A model generated the notes under the pieces. The model made no database searches, was not told the origin of the DNA, and saw only the letters and a list, made by a program, of their open reading frames with translations. Source: Thermomonas flagellata (GTDB taxonomy: Bacteria; Pseudomonadota; Gammaproteobacteria; Xanthomonadales; Xanthomonadaceae). Taken from it: DNA of 64,000 nucleotides. The translations under genes were made by a program, and so were the position numbers. The DNA lies in contig NZ_JAJOZK010000001.1 in the NCBI RefSeq assembly GCF_022419185.1, positions 248,001-312,000 of the forward strand, in the 5' to 3' direction. Positions 46,107 to 58,308 of the stretch are shown piece by piece. The first letter of the stretch is position 1; each line of letters starts with the position of its first letter.

Positions 46107-46158
46107 CGTTGCGCCGGCCGCGTTGCGGGCCGCCGGGGGGCGGGGGTAGGCTCGCGCC

Positions 46159-48336
46159 ATGAGCCCCGGCGATCCCGCGCTCGCCCTGCCCGCCGCCGCG
46201 CCCGACGAGGCCGCGGTCCCGGACTACGTGCGCGCGCTCGAGCGGCAGGCGGACTACCTGCCGCCGGAACAGCGCGCGCTGCTGCGGCGCGCGTGGGCGG
46301 TCGGCGCCGCCGCGCACGCCGGGCAGACCCGCAAGTCGGGCGAGCCCTACATCACCCACCCGGTGGCGGTGGCCGGGGTGCTGGCCGAGCAGGGCCTGGA
46401 CGTGGAGACGCTGGTCGCGGCGATCCTGCACGACACCATCGAGGACACCCCGCTGCGGCGCGCGGACCTGGCGGCGCAGTTCGGCGAGACCGTCGCGGAG
46501 CTGGTGGACGGGGTCACCAAGCTGGACAAGCTGCAGTTCCGCGACCGCCAGGAGGCGGCGGCGGAGAGCTTCCGCAAGATGCTGCTGGCGATGGCGCGCG
46601 ACCTGCGCGTGATCCTGATCAAGCTCGCCGACCGCCTGCACAACATGCGCACCCTGGGCGCGCAGTCGCCGGAGGCGCGCCGCCGGATCGCGCGCGAGAC
46701 GCTCGACATCTACGCCCCGATCGCGCAGCGGCTGGGCATGAACCTGATCAAGTCGGAGCTGCAGGACCTCGGCTTCCGCGCCCTGTACCCGTGGCGGCAC
46801 GCGGTGATCGCGCGCCGGATCGCCAGCCAGCCGGTGGTGCGCCGCGAGGCGCTGGCGCAGATCGAGGCCAAGCTGGCGCAGCGGCTGGCGCAGGAGGGCA
46901 TCGGCCACCGCCTGGTCAGCCGGATCAAGACCCCGTGGAGCATCTACACCAAGATGCGCCAGGAGCAGAAGAGCTTCGCCCAGGTGATGGACGTGTTCGG
47001 GCTGCGGGTGGTGGTCGCCAGCGTGGCCGACTGCTACCACGCCCTCGGCGCGGTGCATTCGGTGTTCAAGCCGCTGGACGGGCGCTTTCGCGACTTCATC
47101 GCCATCCCCAAGGCGAACGGCTACCAGTCGCTGCACACGGTGCTGTTCGGCCCGTACGGCTCGCCGATCGAGGTGCAGATCCGCACCCGCGAGATGGACC
47201 TGATCGCCGAGCGCGGGGTCGCCGCGCACTGGGCCTACAAGACCGGCGAGGATCCCGGCGGCAGCGGCGCGCAGGCGCGCGCCGCGGCGTGGATCGCCAA
47301 CCTGGTCGAGAGCCAGCGCGGCGCCGGGTCCTCGCTGGAGTTCCTGGAGAACGTCAAGGTCGACCTGTTCCCGGACGAGGTCTACCTGTTCACCCCCAAG
47401 GGCGACATCCTCGCGCTGCCGCGCAACGCGACGGCGCTCGACTTCGCCTACGCGGTGCACACCGACGTCGGCAATCACGCGGTCGCGGCGCGGGTCGACC
47501 GCAAGCTGGCGCCGCTGCGCACGCGCCTGGTCAGCGGACAGACCGTGGAGATCATCACCGCGCGCGCGGCCGCGCCGGCCGCGCAGTGGCTGGAATTCGT
47601 GGTCACCGGCAAGGCGCGCACCGCGATCCGCCAGCAGCTCAAGCAGCTCGAGCACGAGGACGCGGTGCGGCTCGGCCACCACATGCTCGACCGCGCCCTC
47701 GGCGCGCTCGGCACCTCGCTCGACCGGCTGCCGCTGGCGCGCCTGGAGGCCTTCCTCGGCGAGCACCGCTATCCGCGGCTGGAGGCGCTGCTGGCGGACA
47801 TCGCGCTCGGCAACCGGATGCCGGCGCAGGTCGCGCAGGCGCTGGCGCAGGAGCCGAGCGGGCCGTTGCTGGGGCTGGCCGGCGAGGCGGCGCCCGGCGA
47901 GCGCATCCTGATCACCGGGGCCGAGCGCGGGGTGGTCAGCTTCGCCCAGTGCTGCCTGCCGATCCCGGGCGACGAGATCATGGGCTACCACACCGCCGGC
48001 AAGGGCATCGTGGTGCACCGCCTGGACTGCCCGCACGTGGCCGAGTACCGCAAGTCGCCCGAGCGCTGGGTCGCGATCGGCTGGGATCGCCAGGTCTCCG
48101 GCGACTTCGACGCCGCGCTGCGGGTGGAGGTGGACAACCGGCCCGGCGTGCTGGCGCAGGTGGCCGCGGCGATCGCGCAGGCCGAGTCCAACATCGACCG
48201 GGTCGAATACCTCGAACGCGACGACCGCATCGCGGCGATCCGCTTCGCGATCGAGGTCAGCGACCGCAAGCACCTGGCCGAGGTGATCCGGCGCATCCGC
48301 CGGCTGGCGGTGGTGCACGCGGTGCAGCGGTTGTAG
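46159..48336 (+). CDS. spoT: Bifunctional (p)ppGpp synthetase/hydrolase SpoT
   Basis: SpoT makes and degrades (p)ppGpp in the stringent response. The 725-residue protein has the hydrolase HD domain with the intact HDTIED motif (H91, D92, E95, D96), the synthetase domain (GLRVVVASVADCYHALG, then RFRDFIAIPKANGYQSLHT), a TGS domain (VYLFTPKGDILALPRNATAL), a zinc-finger/helical part (CCLPIPGDEIMGYHTAGKGI) and a C-terminal ACT domain (VEVDNRPGVLAQVAAAI). The intact HD motif distinguishes it from RelA. Confidence 0.97.
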   Translation: MSPGDPALALPAAAPDEAAVPDYVRALERQADYLPPEQRALLRRAWAVGAAAHAGQTRKSGEPYITHPVAVAGVLAEQGLDVETLVAAILHDTIEDTPLRRADLAAQFGETVAELVDGVTKLDKLQFRDRQEAAAESFRKMLLAMARDLRVILIKLADRLHNMRTLGAQSPEARRRIARETLDIYAPIAQRLGMNLIKSELQDLGFRALYPWRHAVIARRIASQPVVRREALAQIEAKLAQRLAQEGIGHRLVSRIKTPWSIYTKMRQEQKSFAQVMDVFGLRVVVASVADCYHALGAVHSVFKPLDGRFRDFIAIPKANGYQSLHTVLFGPYGSPIEVQIRTREMDLIAERGVAAHWAYKTGEDPGGSGAQARAAAWIANLVESQRGAGSSLEFLENVKVDLFPDEVYLFTPKGDILALPRNATALDFAYAVHTDVGNHAVAARVDRKLAPLRTRLVSGQTVEIITARAAAPAAQWLEFVVTGKARTAIRQQLKQLEHEDAVRLGHHMLDRALGALGTSLDRLPLARLEAFLGEHRYPRLEALLADIALGNRMPAQVAQALAQEPSGPLLGLAGEAAPGERILITGAERGVVSFAQCCLPIPGDEIMGYHTAGKGIVVHRLDCPHVAEYRKSPERWVAIGWDRQVSGDFDAALRVEVDNRPGVLAQVAAAIAQAESNIDRVEYLERDDRIAAIRFAIEVSDRKHLAEVIRRIRRLAVVHAVQRL

Positions 48337-48381
48337 CGTGGCGGCTACACTGGCGGCACGTCCCATCGCCCGACCGCCGCC

Positions 48382-48762
48382 ATGCCCCGCAGCCCGATCC
48401 ATACCGACGCCGCGCCCGCCGCCATCGGCCCGTATTCGCAGGCCACCCGCGCCGGGCAGATGGTCTTCCTCAGCGGCCAGATCCCGCTCGACCCCGCCAC
48501 CGGCGCGCTGGTCGAGGGCGACATCGGCGCGCAGGCGCGGCGTGCGTTCGACAACCTCAAGGCGGTGTGCGCGGCGGCCGGCGGCAGCATGGACGACATC
48601 GTGCGGGTCGGCCTGTACCTCACCGATCTGTCGCAGTTCGCCGCGGTCAACGCGGTGATGGGCGAGTACTTCGCGCAGCCGTATCCGGCGCGTTCCACCA
48701 TCGAAGTCTCCGCGCTGCCGAAGGGCGCGGCGTTCGAGGTGGACGCGATCATGGTGCTGTGA
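48382..48762 (+). CDS. ridA: RidA family enamine/imine deaminase
   Basis: RidA hydrolyses reactive 2-aminoacrylate-type enamines. The 126-residue protein has the motifs [20 protein letters not shown], the substrate arginine in ARSTIEV and the family ending [12 protein letters not shown]. It lies 45 bases after spoT, as in many Xanthomonads, and may be cotranscribed; a TACACT element lies just upstream of its start. Confidence 0.94.
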   Translation: MPRSPIHTDAAPAAIGPYSQATRAGQMVFLSGQIPLDPATGALVEGDIGAQARRAFDNLKAVCAAAGGSMDDIVRVGLYLTDLSQFAAVNAVMGEYFAQPYPARSTIEVSALPKGAAFEVDAIMVL

Positions 48763-48870
48763 GGGCGGGCAGGCAGGCGCCATGGCGGGGCATGGCGTGA
48801 GCCGGCGGGTGGCGCGCCGCGCGCCGCGCGCGGCGTCCCTCGTTTCCCCCGCTGCGCACGCGTCGCCGGG

Positions 48871-50958
48871 ATGAGTGCTGCACCGAGCCCTGCGCTGGCC
48901 GAGACGCCCCTGTCGGTGCTGGCCGGGGTGGGGCCCGCGCTGCGCGAGAAGCTGGCCGCGCGCGGGCTGCTGACCCTGCAGGACCTCTGGCTGCACCTGC
49001 CGCGCGGCTACGAGGACCGCACCGCGCTGACCCCGATCCGCGCCCTGCAGCCCGGGGTGGCGGCGCAGGTGGAAGGGCGGGTGGAGGCGGTCGAACGCGG
49101 CTTCCGCTACCGCCCGCAGCTGAAGGTGGCGCTCACCGACGAGTCGCGCGCCACGCTGGTGCTGCGGTTCTTCCATTTCCGCGCGGCGCAGGCGGCGCAG
49201 TTCGCGGTCGGGGCGCGCGTGCGCGCCTACGGCACCCCGCGTGCGGGCGCGCTGGGGCTGGAGATGGTGCATCCCGGCTACACCCTGCTCGGCGCCGGCG
49301 AGCACGCGCTGGGGGAGGCGCTGGACCCGGTGTATCCGGCGATCGAGGGCATCGGCCCGGCCAGCCTGCGCAAGCTGGTGCGGCAGGCGCTGCGCCATCT
49401 GCCGCCGGAGGCGGCGCTGGAACTCTTGCCCGAGGACTGGCTGCGCGCGCTCGGCCTGCCGTCGCTGCGCACCGCCATCCTCACCCTGCACACCCCGCCG
49501 AAGGACGCCGACCTCGCCGCGCTGCAGGCCGGCCGCCATCCGGCGCAGCGGCGGCTGGCGCTGGAGGAACTGCTGGCGCACCAGCTCGGCCTGCGCCGGC
49601 AGCGGCTGGCGCTGCAGGCCGAGGGTGCGCGCGCGCTGCGCGGCGACGAACGCCTGGTGCGGCGGCTGCGCGCGGCGCTGCCGTTCGCGCTGACCGCCGC
49701 CCAGGAGCGGGTGTACGCGCAGCTGCGCGCCGACCTGCGGCAGCCGCGGCCGATGCTGCGGCTGGTGCAGGGCGATGTCGGCAGCGGCAAGACCGTGGTG
49801 GCCGCGCTGGCCGCGCTGCTGGCGGTGGCCGACGGCCGCCAGGCGGCGCTGATGGCCCCGACCGAACTGCTGGCCGAGCAGCACTTGGCCAACCTGCGCG
49901 CCTGGCTGCAGCCGCTGGGCGTGCAGGTGTGCTGGCTGGCCGGCAAGGTCACCGGCAAGGCGCGCGCGCAGGCGCTGGCGGCGGTGGCCTCCGGCGCGGC
50001 GCAGGTCGTCGTCGGTACCCATGCGCTGATGCAGGAGGGCGTGGCCTTCCACGATCTGGCGCTCGCCATCGTGGACGAGCAGCACCGCTTCGGCGTGCAC
50101 CAGCGGCTGGCGCTGCGCGACAAGGGCCGGCGCGGGGTGCCGCACCAGCTGGTGATGACCGCCACCCCGATCCCGCGCACCCTGGCGATGAGCGCCTATG
50201 CCGACCTCGACGTGTCGGCGATCGACGAGCTGCCACCCGGGCGCACCCCGGTGGCGACCGTCGCGCTGTCCGCCGAGCGCCGCCCGGAGCTGGTCGAGCG
50301 CATCCGCGCCGCCTGCGCCGAGGGTCGCCAGGCCTACTGGGTGTGCACCCTGATCGACGACTCCGACGAGGTGCAGGCGCAGGCCGCGCAGTCCACCTTC
50401 GAGGCCCTGCAGGCGGCGCTGCCGGGGGTGCGGGTCGGGCTGGTGCACGGGCGCATGAAGGCCGCGGAGAAGCAGGCGACCATGCGCGCGTTCAAGGACG
50501 GCGCGCTCGGCCTGCTGGTGGCGACCACCGTGATCGAGGTGGGCGTGGACGTGCCCAACGCCTCGCTGATGGTGATCGAGAACGCCGAGCGCCTGGGCCT
50601 GGCCCAGCTGCACCAGCTGCGCGGGCGGGTCGGCCGCGGGCGCGCGGCCTCCACCTGCGTGCTGCTCTACCAGCCGCCGCTGTCGGCGCTGGCGCGGCAG
50701 CGCCTGGACACCCTGCGCCAGACCAACGACGGCTTCGTGATCGCGGAAAAGGACCTCGAACTGCGCGGCCCCGGCGAGCTGCTGGGCACCCGCCAGACCG
50801 GGCTGGCCAGCTTCCGCATGGCCGACCTGGTGCGCGATGCCGACCTGCTGCCGCAGGTGCATGCGCTGGCCGACCGCCTGCTGCGCGAGGATCCGGCGCT
50901 GGCGGACCGGATCGTGGCGCGCTGGGTCGGCGGCAGCGCGCGCTATGCCTCGGCATAA
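48871..50958 (+). CDS. recG: ATP-dependent DNA helicase RecG
   Basis: RecG remodels stalled replication forks and branched DNA. The 695-residue protein has the N-terminal wedge domain (about 1-190, beginning with helix-hairpin-helix-like LAGVGPALREKLAARGL) and helicase motifs QGDVGSGKTVVA, LMAPTELLAEQHL, IVDEQHRFGVHQR, TATPIPRTLAMS and the RecG-specific LRGRVGRGRAASTCVLL. Its stop lies 7 bases before the nucleoside hydrolase start. Confidence 0.97.
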   Translation: MSAAPSPALAETPLSVLAGVGPALREKLAARGLLTLQDLWLHLPRGYEDRTALTPIRALQPGVAAQVEGRVEAVERGFRYRPQLKVALTDESRATLVLRFFHFRAAQAAQFAVGARVRAYGTPRAGALGLEMVHPGYTLLGAGEHALGEALDPVYPAIEGIGPASLRKLVRQALRHLPPEAALELLPEDWLRALGLPSLRTAILTLHTPPKDADLAALQAGRHPAQRRLALEELLAHQLGLRRQRLALQAEGARALRGDERLVRRLRAALPFALTAAQERVYAQLRADLRQPRPMLRLVQGDVGSGKTVVAALAALLAVADGRQAALMAPTELLAEQHLANLRAWLQPLGVQVCWLAGKVTGKARAQALAAVASGAAQVVVGTHALMQEGVAFHDLALAIVDEQHRFGVHQRLALRDKGRRGVPHQLVMTATPIPRTLAMSAYADLDVSAIDELPPGRTPVATVALSAERRPELVERIRAACAEGRQAYWVCTLIDDSDEVQAQAAQSTFEALQAALPGVRVGLVHGRMKAAEKQATMRAFKDGALGLLVATTVIEVGVDVPNASLMVIENAERLGLAQLHQLRGRVGRGRAASTCVLLYQPPLSALARQRLDTLRQTNDGFVIAEKDLELRGPGELLGTRQTGLASFRMADLVRDADLLPQVHALADRLLREDPALADRIVARWVGGSARYASA

Positions 50959-50965
50959 TGCGCGG

Positions 50966-51907
50966 ATGAGCGATACCCGCATTCCGCTGCTGATCGACAC
51001 CGACCCCGGGGTGGACGATGCCCTGGCCCTGCTGATGGCGTTCGCCGATCCGCGCCACGCCGTGGTCGGCCTGACCATCGCGGCCGGCAACGTCGGCCTG
51101 GCCCACACCGTCGCCAACGCGCTCAAGCTGTGCGAGGTGTGCGGGGTCGAGGTGCCGGTGTACCCCGGTGCCGCCACCCCGCTGGTGCACCCGGCGCGCG
51201 ATGCGGCCTACGTGCACGGGCGCGACGGCTTCGGCGATACCGGCTACGCCCCGGCCGCGCGCCGCGCCGAGGCCGAGCATGCTGCGCTCGCGATCCTGCG
51301 GCTGTCGCACGTGCATGCCGGGCGCCTGCTGCTGGTGGCCCTCGGCCCGCTGACCAACCTCGCGCTGGCGCTGCGGCTGGACCCGAGCCTGCCGCAGCGG
51401 ATCGCGCGCTGCGTGGTGATGGGCGGCGCGGTGACCGCGCACGGCAACATCACCCCGGCGGCGGAGTTCAACATCGCGTTCGACCCGGAGGCCGCGCACG
51501 TGGTGTTCGGCGCGTTCCCGCAGGTCGAGCTGGCCGACTGGGAGGCGGTGCTCGCGCACGGCCTGCTGCATGCCGACGTCGAGCGCTGGCTGGCCGCGGA
51601 CTCGCCGCGCGCGCGCTTCTACGCCGGGATCTCCGCGCACACCCGCGCCTGGTCGCGCGCGGCCGGCCGCGGCGAGCGCTGGCATGCCGCCGATGCCCTG
51701 GCGATGGCGCTGGCCCTGCGCCCGGACGGGGTACGCGAGGCCGAAGCCCGGCCGCTGGCGGTGGAGGTCGCCGGCATCCACACCCGCGGCGCGACCGTGA
51801 TCGACTGGAACCGCCAGACCGGGGACGCGGATAATGCCCGCCTGCTGCGGCGCTACGACCAGGCCCTGTTCGAGCGCCTGCTGGCCGAGGCGCTGGCCGC
51901 CCGCTGA
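50966..51907 (+). CDS. Inosine-uridine-preferring nucleoside hydrolase family
   Basis: This enzyme cleaves ribonucleosides to base and ribose. The 313-residue protein starts at ATG 50966 with the calcium-binding motif LIDTDPGVDDALALLMA (about 8-24). The nucleoside-binding NITPAAEFNIAFDPEAA, and the C-terminal TGDADNARLL-type end, are also visible. An in-frame ATG at 50945 lies inside recG and is less likely. It is adjacent to recG and probably on the same transcript. Base specificity cannot be deduced. Confidence 0.93.
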   Translation: MSDTRIPLLIDTDPGVDDALALLMAFADPRHAVVGLTIAAGNVGLAHTVANALKLCEVCGVEVPVYPGAATPLVHPARDAAYVHGRDGFGDTGYAPAARRAEAEHAALAILRLSHVHAGRLLLVALGPLTNLALALRLDPSLPQRIARCVVMGGAVTAHGNITPAAEFNIAFDPEAAHVVFGAFPQVELADWEAVLAHGLLHADVERWLAADSPRARFYAGISAHTRAWSRAAGRGERWHAADALAMALALRPDGVREAEARPLAVEVAGIHTRGATVIDWNRQTGDADNARLLRRYDQALFERLLAEALAAR

Positions 51908-51914
51908 GGGTGGC

Positions 51915-51944
51915 TTGCACCGGCGCTTGGGCTCTGGCTACAAT
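51915..51944 (+). promoter_or_regulatory. rpmE2 promoter
   Basis: TTGCAC (51915-51920), an 18-base spacer and TACAAT (51939-51944) match the sigma-70 hexamers at four and five of six positions. The predicted start is about 32 bases before the L31 start codon. Confidence 0.65.
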
Positions 51945-51982
51945 ACGCGGCTCCGCACCGCTGCGACCCAGGTTTCTGCGCC

Positions 51983-52225
51983 ATGAAAGCCGGCATCCAT
52001 CCCGAATACCGCGAAGTCGTCTTCCAGGACGTGACCTCGGACTTCAAGATCCTGACCCGCTCGACCCTCTCCAGCAAGGAGACGATCAAGTGGGAGGACG
52101 GCAACGAGTACCCGCTGATCAAGGTAGAGGTGTCCTCGTCGTCGCATCCGTTCTACACCGGCCAGCACAAGATCGTGGACACCAGCGGCCGGGTCGACAA
52201 GTTCCGCAAGCGCTACCAGAAGTAA
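51983..52225 (+). CDS. rpmE2: Ribosomal protein L31, type B
   Basis: This 80-residue L31 lacks the CxxC zinc ligands of type A L31 and carries the type B pattern [20 protein letters not shown] and [20 protein letters not shown]. The zinc-free type can replace zinc-binding L31 under zinc shortage; no Zur site is evident upstream. A hairpin follows the gene. Confidence 0.96.
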   Translation: MKAGIHPEYREVVFQDVTSDFKILTRSTLSSKETIKWEDGNEYPLIKVEVSSSSHPFYTGQHKIVDTSGRVDKFRKRYQK

Positions 52226-52258
52226 GCGCGCGGCGCGCGCTGCACGCGGTATGCACCT

Positions 52259-52283
52259 GACGGCCACCCTTGCGGTGGCCGTC
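52259..52283 (+). terminator. Terminator hairpin after rpmE2
   Basis: A 10-base-pair stem GACGGCCACC/GGTGGCCGTC with a 5-base loop lies 33 bases after the stop; the T tract (GGCGTTTG) is weak. Confidence 0.6.
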
Positions 52284-52365
52284 GGCGTTTGCGGGCGGTG
52301 CGGCCGGCGTCGCCCGCCGGCCCTCCCGCATCGGACCTTCGGGCAGGGGCCGCGGCGGAGGCCTG

Positions 52366-52374
52366 TGCGATAAT
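52366..52374 (+). promoter_or_regulatory. Extended -10 promoter candidate for gltA
   Basis: TGCGATAAT (TGn followed by GATAAT) lies 66 bases upstream of the gltA start; no convincing -35 element is present, as is usual for extended -10 promoters. Confidence 0.4.
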
Positions 52375-52440
52375 GGGTGATCCCATGCGCCGGCGCATGG
52401 CCGGCAGGCCGCGCGGCGCGTCCCCACAGGAGTCGCCCCC

Positions 52441-53730
<1,290 letters not shown>

Positions 53731-53804
53731 GCCGGCGCGCGCGCGGGGCAGCGCGGCCGTTGCCCCCGCGCTCTCAGGGTTGTGGTTGCCAGCGCACTTC
53801 CGGC

Positions 53805-54479
53805 TCAGCGCTCCCCGGCCTCGTAGCCGGCGATTTCGGCGTCCGCCAGCAGCGCGCGCACGCGGGCGATCCCGGCGCGCGCCATCGGCCGCTCGTCGAT
53901 CGGCGACAGCGGCGCCTGCCGCAGCGCCGCCTCCGGCAGCACGGTCAGGTCGAACGCCAGCCCGTCGGCGCTGAACAGCCAGACCGGGGCCTCCAGCGTG
54001 CGTTCGCGGTCCAGCCGCAGCTGGCGCCGGCGCGGCTGCGCCGGGATCCGGTGCTCCTGCAGCCAGCGCGCCACTGCCTCCGGGTCGTCGCTGTGCAGGT
54101 GCAGGGCGACCGGGCTGAGCGCGTCCGCGGTGCCATCCAGCACCGGCCCGACCAGCCGCGGCGAGAACGCCGCGAAGAACTCCAGCGCCGGCAGCGCCGC
54201 CGCGCGCCGCCGGCGCAGCTCGGCCGGCTGGTCGTGGCGGTGGAACAGGCGCTGGCGGGTGCGCAGGGCGTCCTCGATCTCGCGGTTGCGCGGCAGCGAG
54301 GCGTCGTCGTGGATGCCCAGCCGCTGCGCGGCCTTGCGCTTGGCCTGGTGGAAGTCGCGGATGCCGCCCTCGGCGATCAGCCGCGCGGCCTCGTGGGCGA
54401 CCCGCTGGCGGCGCTCGCGGGTGCGGGTCTGCGCGTGGGTGTGCGCATGCACGTTCGGGTGGGATCGGACGCCGGTCAT
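53805..54479 (-). CDS. Conserved protein of unknown function
   Basis: I do not recognise a characterised function. This 224-residue, Arg-rich protein opens with a His/Arg-rich start, then the conserved-looking HEAARLIAEGGIRDFHQAKR and KAAQRLGIHDDASLPRNREIE. The second half contains PVALHLHSDDPEAVARWLQEH and AFDLTVLPEAALRQ, a mixed alpha/beta pattern compatible with a nucleotidyltransferase-like fold. Xanthomonad relatives have sometimes been labelled as UDP-N-acetylmuramate-alanine ligase; nothing here supports that label (no ATP-grasp or Mur ligase P-loop). The gene stands alone, downstream of PBP1A in the same orientation. Confidence 0.7.
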   Translation of the reverse strand: MTGVRSHPNVHAHTHAQTRTRERRQRVAHEAARLIAEGGIRDFHQAKRKAAQRLGIHDDASLPRNREIEDALRTRQRLFHRHDQPAELRRRRAAALPALEFFAAFSPRLVGPVLDGTADALSPVALHLHSDDPEAVARWLQEHRIPAQPRRRQLRLDRERTLEAPVWLFSADGLAFDLTVLPEAALRQAPLSPIDERPMARAGIARVRALLADAEIAGYEAGER

Positions 54480-54555
54480 GCCTGTCCCCCGCTGCCGCCT
54501 GCGCCGACTCTACCCGAGCCGGCGCGCGGATGCACGGGGCCGCCGCGGGGCGCGG

Positions 54556-57003
54556 TCAGAAGATGTCGAAGGCCTCCTCCGCCGGCGCCTGTTCGGTGGC
54601 CGGGGCGGTCTCCAGCTCCTCGCGCAAGCGCTCGGCATCCTCGGCCTTGACCCACTCGGTCACGCCGTTGGCCGTCACCTGGACCATCCCGTCCGGCGGG
54701 TCGAGGTTGCGCTCCGGCTGGTCCTTGAGCGCCACCTGCATGTAGCGGATCCAGATCGGCAGGGCGGCCTTGCCGCCGTACTCGCGGTAGCCGAGCGAGC
54801 GGAAATCGTCGCGCCCGACCCAGACGGTGGTGACGTAGGGGCCGCCGAAGCCGGAGAACCAGGCGTCGCGGTGGTCGTTAGTGGAGCCGGTCTTGCCGCC
54901 GACGTCCTCGCGCCCGAGCACGCGCGCGTCGGTGGCGGTGCCGCGCTTGACCACGTCGCGCATCATCGACTGCAGCTGCCAGGCCACCCGCGGGTCGATC
55001 GCGCGCGGCGCGACCTTCAGCCCTTCCGGGGGCGCCGCCGCGGGCGCGGCAGGGGCGGGCTTGGCGGCCGGCGCCGGGCGCGCGGCGCCGGTGGAGGCGG
55101 TCGCCGGGCCGAGGTCGAAGCCATCGACCCGGGTCGGGGCGGGGGCTGCGGGCATGGCGGGCGCGCCGGCGGGGCCGGCGCAGGCCGGGCAGGCCACCGC
55201 CGGCTGCTCGCGGAAGATCTCGCGGCCCTCGCCGTCCTGCACGCGCTCGATGAACCAGGGGGTGACCAGGAAGCCGCCGTTGGCGAACGCGGTGTAGCCG
55301 CGCGCCACCGACAGCGGGGTCAGCGAGGCGGTGCCCAGCGACATCGACAGGTTCGGCGGCAGGCTGGCCTCGTCGAACCCGAAGTGGCTGATGTAGCGGC
55401 GCGCGTAGTCGACCCCGATCGCGTCCAGCAGGCGCACCGAGACCAGGTTGCGCGACTGCACCAGCGCCTCGCGCAGGCGCATCGGCCCGGCGAAGTTGCC
55501 GGAGTCGTTCTGCGGGCGCCACTCGTGGCCGCGGCGGTCCTTGAACACCACCGGGGCGTCGAGCACGATCGAGGCGGGGTTGAACCCGCGTTCGAACGCG
55601 GCCGCGTACAGGAACGGCTTGAAGCTGGAGCCGGGCTGGCGGCGCGCCTGGGTGGCACGGTTGAACTTGGACGCGGCGTAGCTGAAGCCGCCGACCAGCG
55701 CGCGCAGGGCGCCGGTGTCGGCATCCAGTGAGACCAGGGTGGCCTGCGCCTGCGGCACCTGGTCGAGCACCCACTCGCCGCTGCCGTCCTCGCGCCGGAC
55801 GCGCACCACGTCGCCGGGGCGGGCCAGCGCCGCCGCCGGCTTGCCGGTCCAGGCGATCGCCTTGCCACCGAGCGCCAGCGGGCTGCCGTTGGCGAGGACG
55901 ACCTGCAGCTGGCCACCGCTGCTGCCCGTAACCACGGCCGGGTGCAGGCCGCCCTCGACCGGCACGTGCCGGATCAGCGCACCGATCGCGGCATCGTCCG
56001 CCCCCGGCGGGATCTCGACGTGGCGGGTCGGGGTGCGCCAGCCGTGGCGGTGGTCGTAGACCCGCAGGCCGTCGATCACCGCCTTCTGCGCGGCCGCCTG
56101 CAGCTCCGGGTCGATGGTGGTGGTCACCCGGTAGCCCTTCTCGAGCACGTCGCCGCCGTAGCGCGCGACCATCTCCTGGCGCACCATCTCGGCCACGTAC
56201 GGGGCATGCACCTGGATCGCCGGCTCGTGCGGGCTGGCGTGCATCGGCACCGCCTTGGCGGCCTCGGCCTCGGCCGCGGTGACGAACCCGAGTTCGACCA
56301 TCCGCGGCAGGATGTAGTTGTCGCGGCGCATGCGCGCGCGCTCGGGGTTGCTGATCGGGTTGCCGCTGGAGGGGAACTTGGGGATGCCGGCGAGGGTGGC
56401 GGCCTCGTCCAGGGTCAGCTCGTCGAGTTTCTTGCCGTAGTAGTACTCGGCGGCGGCGGCGATCCCGTAGGCGCGGTTGCCGAAGAAGCTCTTGTTGAGG
56501 TAGAGGCCGAGGATCTCGTCCTTGCTCAGCTCGCGCTCCATCTTCATCGCCAGCAGCATTTCGGCCAGCTTGCGGGTGTAGCTGTACTCGCTGCTGAGGA
56601 AGAACTGGCGGGCGACCTGCTGGGTGATGGTGGAACCGCCCGGGACCCGGCGGTCGTCGGTGGTCGCCAGCAGCCACAGCGCGCGCGCGATGCCTTTCAG
56701 GTCCACCCCGTGGTGTTCGTAGAAATTGGCATCCTCCGCGGCCAGGAACGCCTGCTTGACCCGCAGCGGCACCTGGCGCACGTCCACCGGATAGCGGCGC
56801 ATCTCCCCGAACAGGCCCATCAGGCGGCCGTCGCGGGCGTAGACGAACAGCGGCTCCTGCAGTTCGACCGTGCGCAACTGCTGCACATCCGGCAGGCGCG
56901 CGGAAATGGCGTAGACCGCGACCCCGGCGGCGGCCACCGCGACCAGCCCAAGTGTGACGATGCCCAGCAAAAGCCAGCGCAGGAAGCGGGGGAGGCGGGG
57001 CAT
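54556..57003 (-). CDS. mrcA: Penicillin-binding protein 1A
   Basis: PBP1A polymerises and cross-links peptidoglycan. The 815-residue class A protein starts at ATG 57003. It has a membrane anchor (about 10-33), a glycosyltransferase domain with catalytic E90 in [14 protein letters not shown], an OB-like insert (about 300-410), and a transpeptidase domain with S459 in [11 protein letters not shown] and GGKTGSTND. An Ala/Pro-rich insert with CPAC (about 600-665) lies within the transpeptidase domain before the KTG box, longer than I expect for the family. It is divergent from pilM, the gammaproteobacterial arrangement (ponA-pilMNOPQ). Confidence 0.95.
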   Translation of the reverse strand: MPRLPRFLRWLLLGIVTLGLVAVAAAGVAVYAISARLPDVQQLRTVELQEPLFVYARDGRLMGLFGEMRRYPVDVRQVPLRVKQAFLAAEDANFYEHHGVDLKGIARALWLLATTDDRRVPGGSTITQQVARQFFLSSEYSYTRKLAEMLLAMKMERELSKDEILGLYLNKSFFGNRAYGIAAAAEYYYGKKLDELTLDEAATLAGIPKFPSSGNPISNPERARMRRDNYILPRMVELGFVTAAEAEAAKAVPMHASPHEPAIQVHAPYVAEMVRQEMVARYGGDVLEKGYRVTTTIDPELQAAAQKAVIDGLRVYDHRHGWRTPTRHVEIPPGADDAAIGALIRHVPVEGGLHPAVVTGSSGGQLQVVLANGSPLALGGKAIAWTGKPAAALARPGDVVRVRREDGSGEWVLDQVPQAQATLVSLDADTGALRALVGGFSYAASKFNRATQARRQPGSSFKPFLYAAAFERGFNPASIVLDAPVVFKDRRGHEWRPQNDSGNFAGPMRLREALVQSRNLVSVRLLDAIGVDYARRYISHFGFDEASLPPNLSMSLGTASLTPLSVARGYTAFANGGFLVTPWFIERVQDGEGREIFREQPAVACPACAGPAGAPAMPAAPAPTRVDGFDLGPATASTGAARPAPAAKPAPAAPAAAPPEGLKVAPRAIDPRVAWQLQSMMRDVVKRGTATDARVLGREDVGGKTGSTNDHRDAWFSGFGGPYVTTVWVGRDDFRSLGYREYGGKAALPIWIRYMQVALKDQPERNLDPPDGMVQVTANGVTEWVKAEDAERLREELETAPATEQAPAEEAFDIF

Positions 57004-57170
57004 CGGCGGGATTTGCGATTGCGGGGATGGGGGGTGCGGAGTATAGAGTAGCCCTCGGTATCGACCCGCGCGCCGCCGGACACTGGGGCCGGTCGGCGGC
57101 GCAGGTTGCGTTGGGCAAGGGCGAGCGGTCCAGGGGAACGACCTTGCGGGGTGGCAAAAAGTGTCAGTGG

Positions 57171-57199
57171 TTGCCAATTCGTGAAAAGTCCGTTATTCA
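57171..57199 (+). promoter_or_regulatory. pilM operon promoter candidate
   Basis: TTGCCA (57171-57176), a 17-base spacer and TATTCA (57194-57199) give five and three of six matches to sigma-70 hexamers, 50 bases before the pilM start. I see no sigma-54 element (GG-N10-GC in the right context) here. Confidence 0.35.
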
Positions 57200-57225
57200 T
57201 GTGGCTCAGCACCAAGTGCGCGTAA

Positions 57226-58307
<1,082 letters not shown>

Positions 58308-58308
<1 letters not shown>

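Noticed and set aside
45943-51177. A 1744-codon open frame on the minus strand
   Set aside because: It lies opposite spoT, ridA, recG and the nucleoside hydrolase, all clear genes. Its translation is Arg/Ala/Gly/His-rich low complexity, typical of antisense frames in high-GC DNA.
57121-57200. Sigma-54 promoter upstream of pilM
   Set aside because: TGGCAAAAAGTGTCA lacks the GC at the -12 position, so a -24/-12 promoter is not supported.
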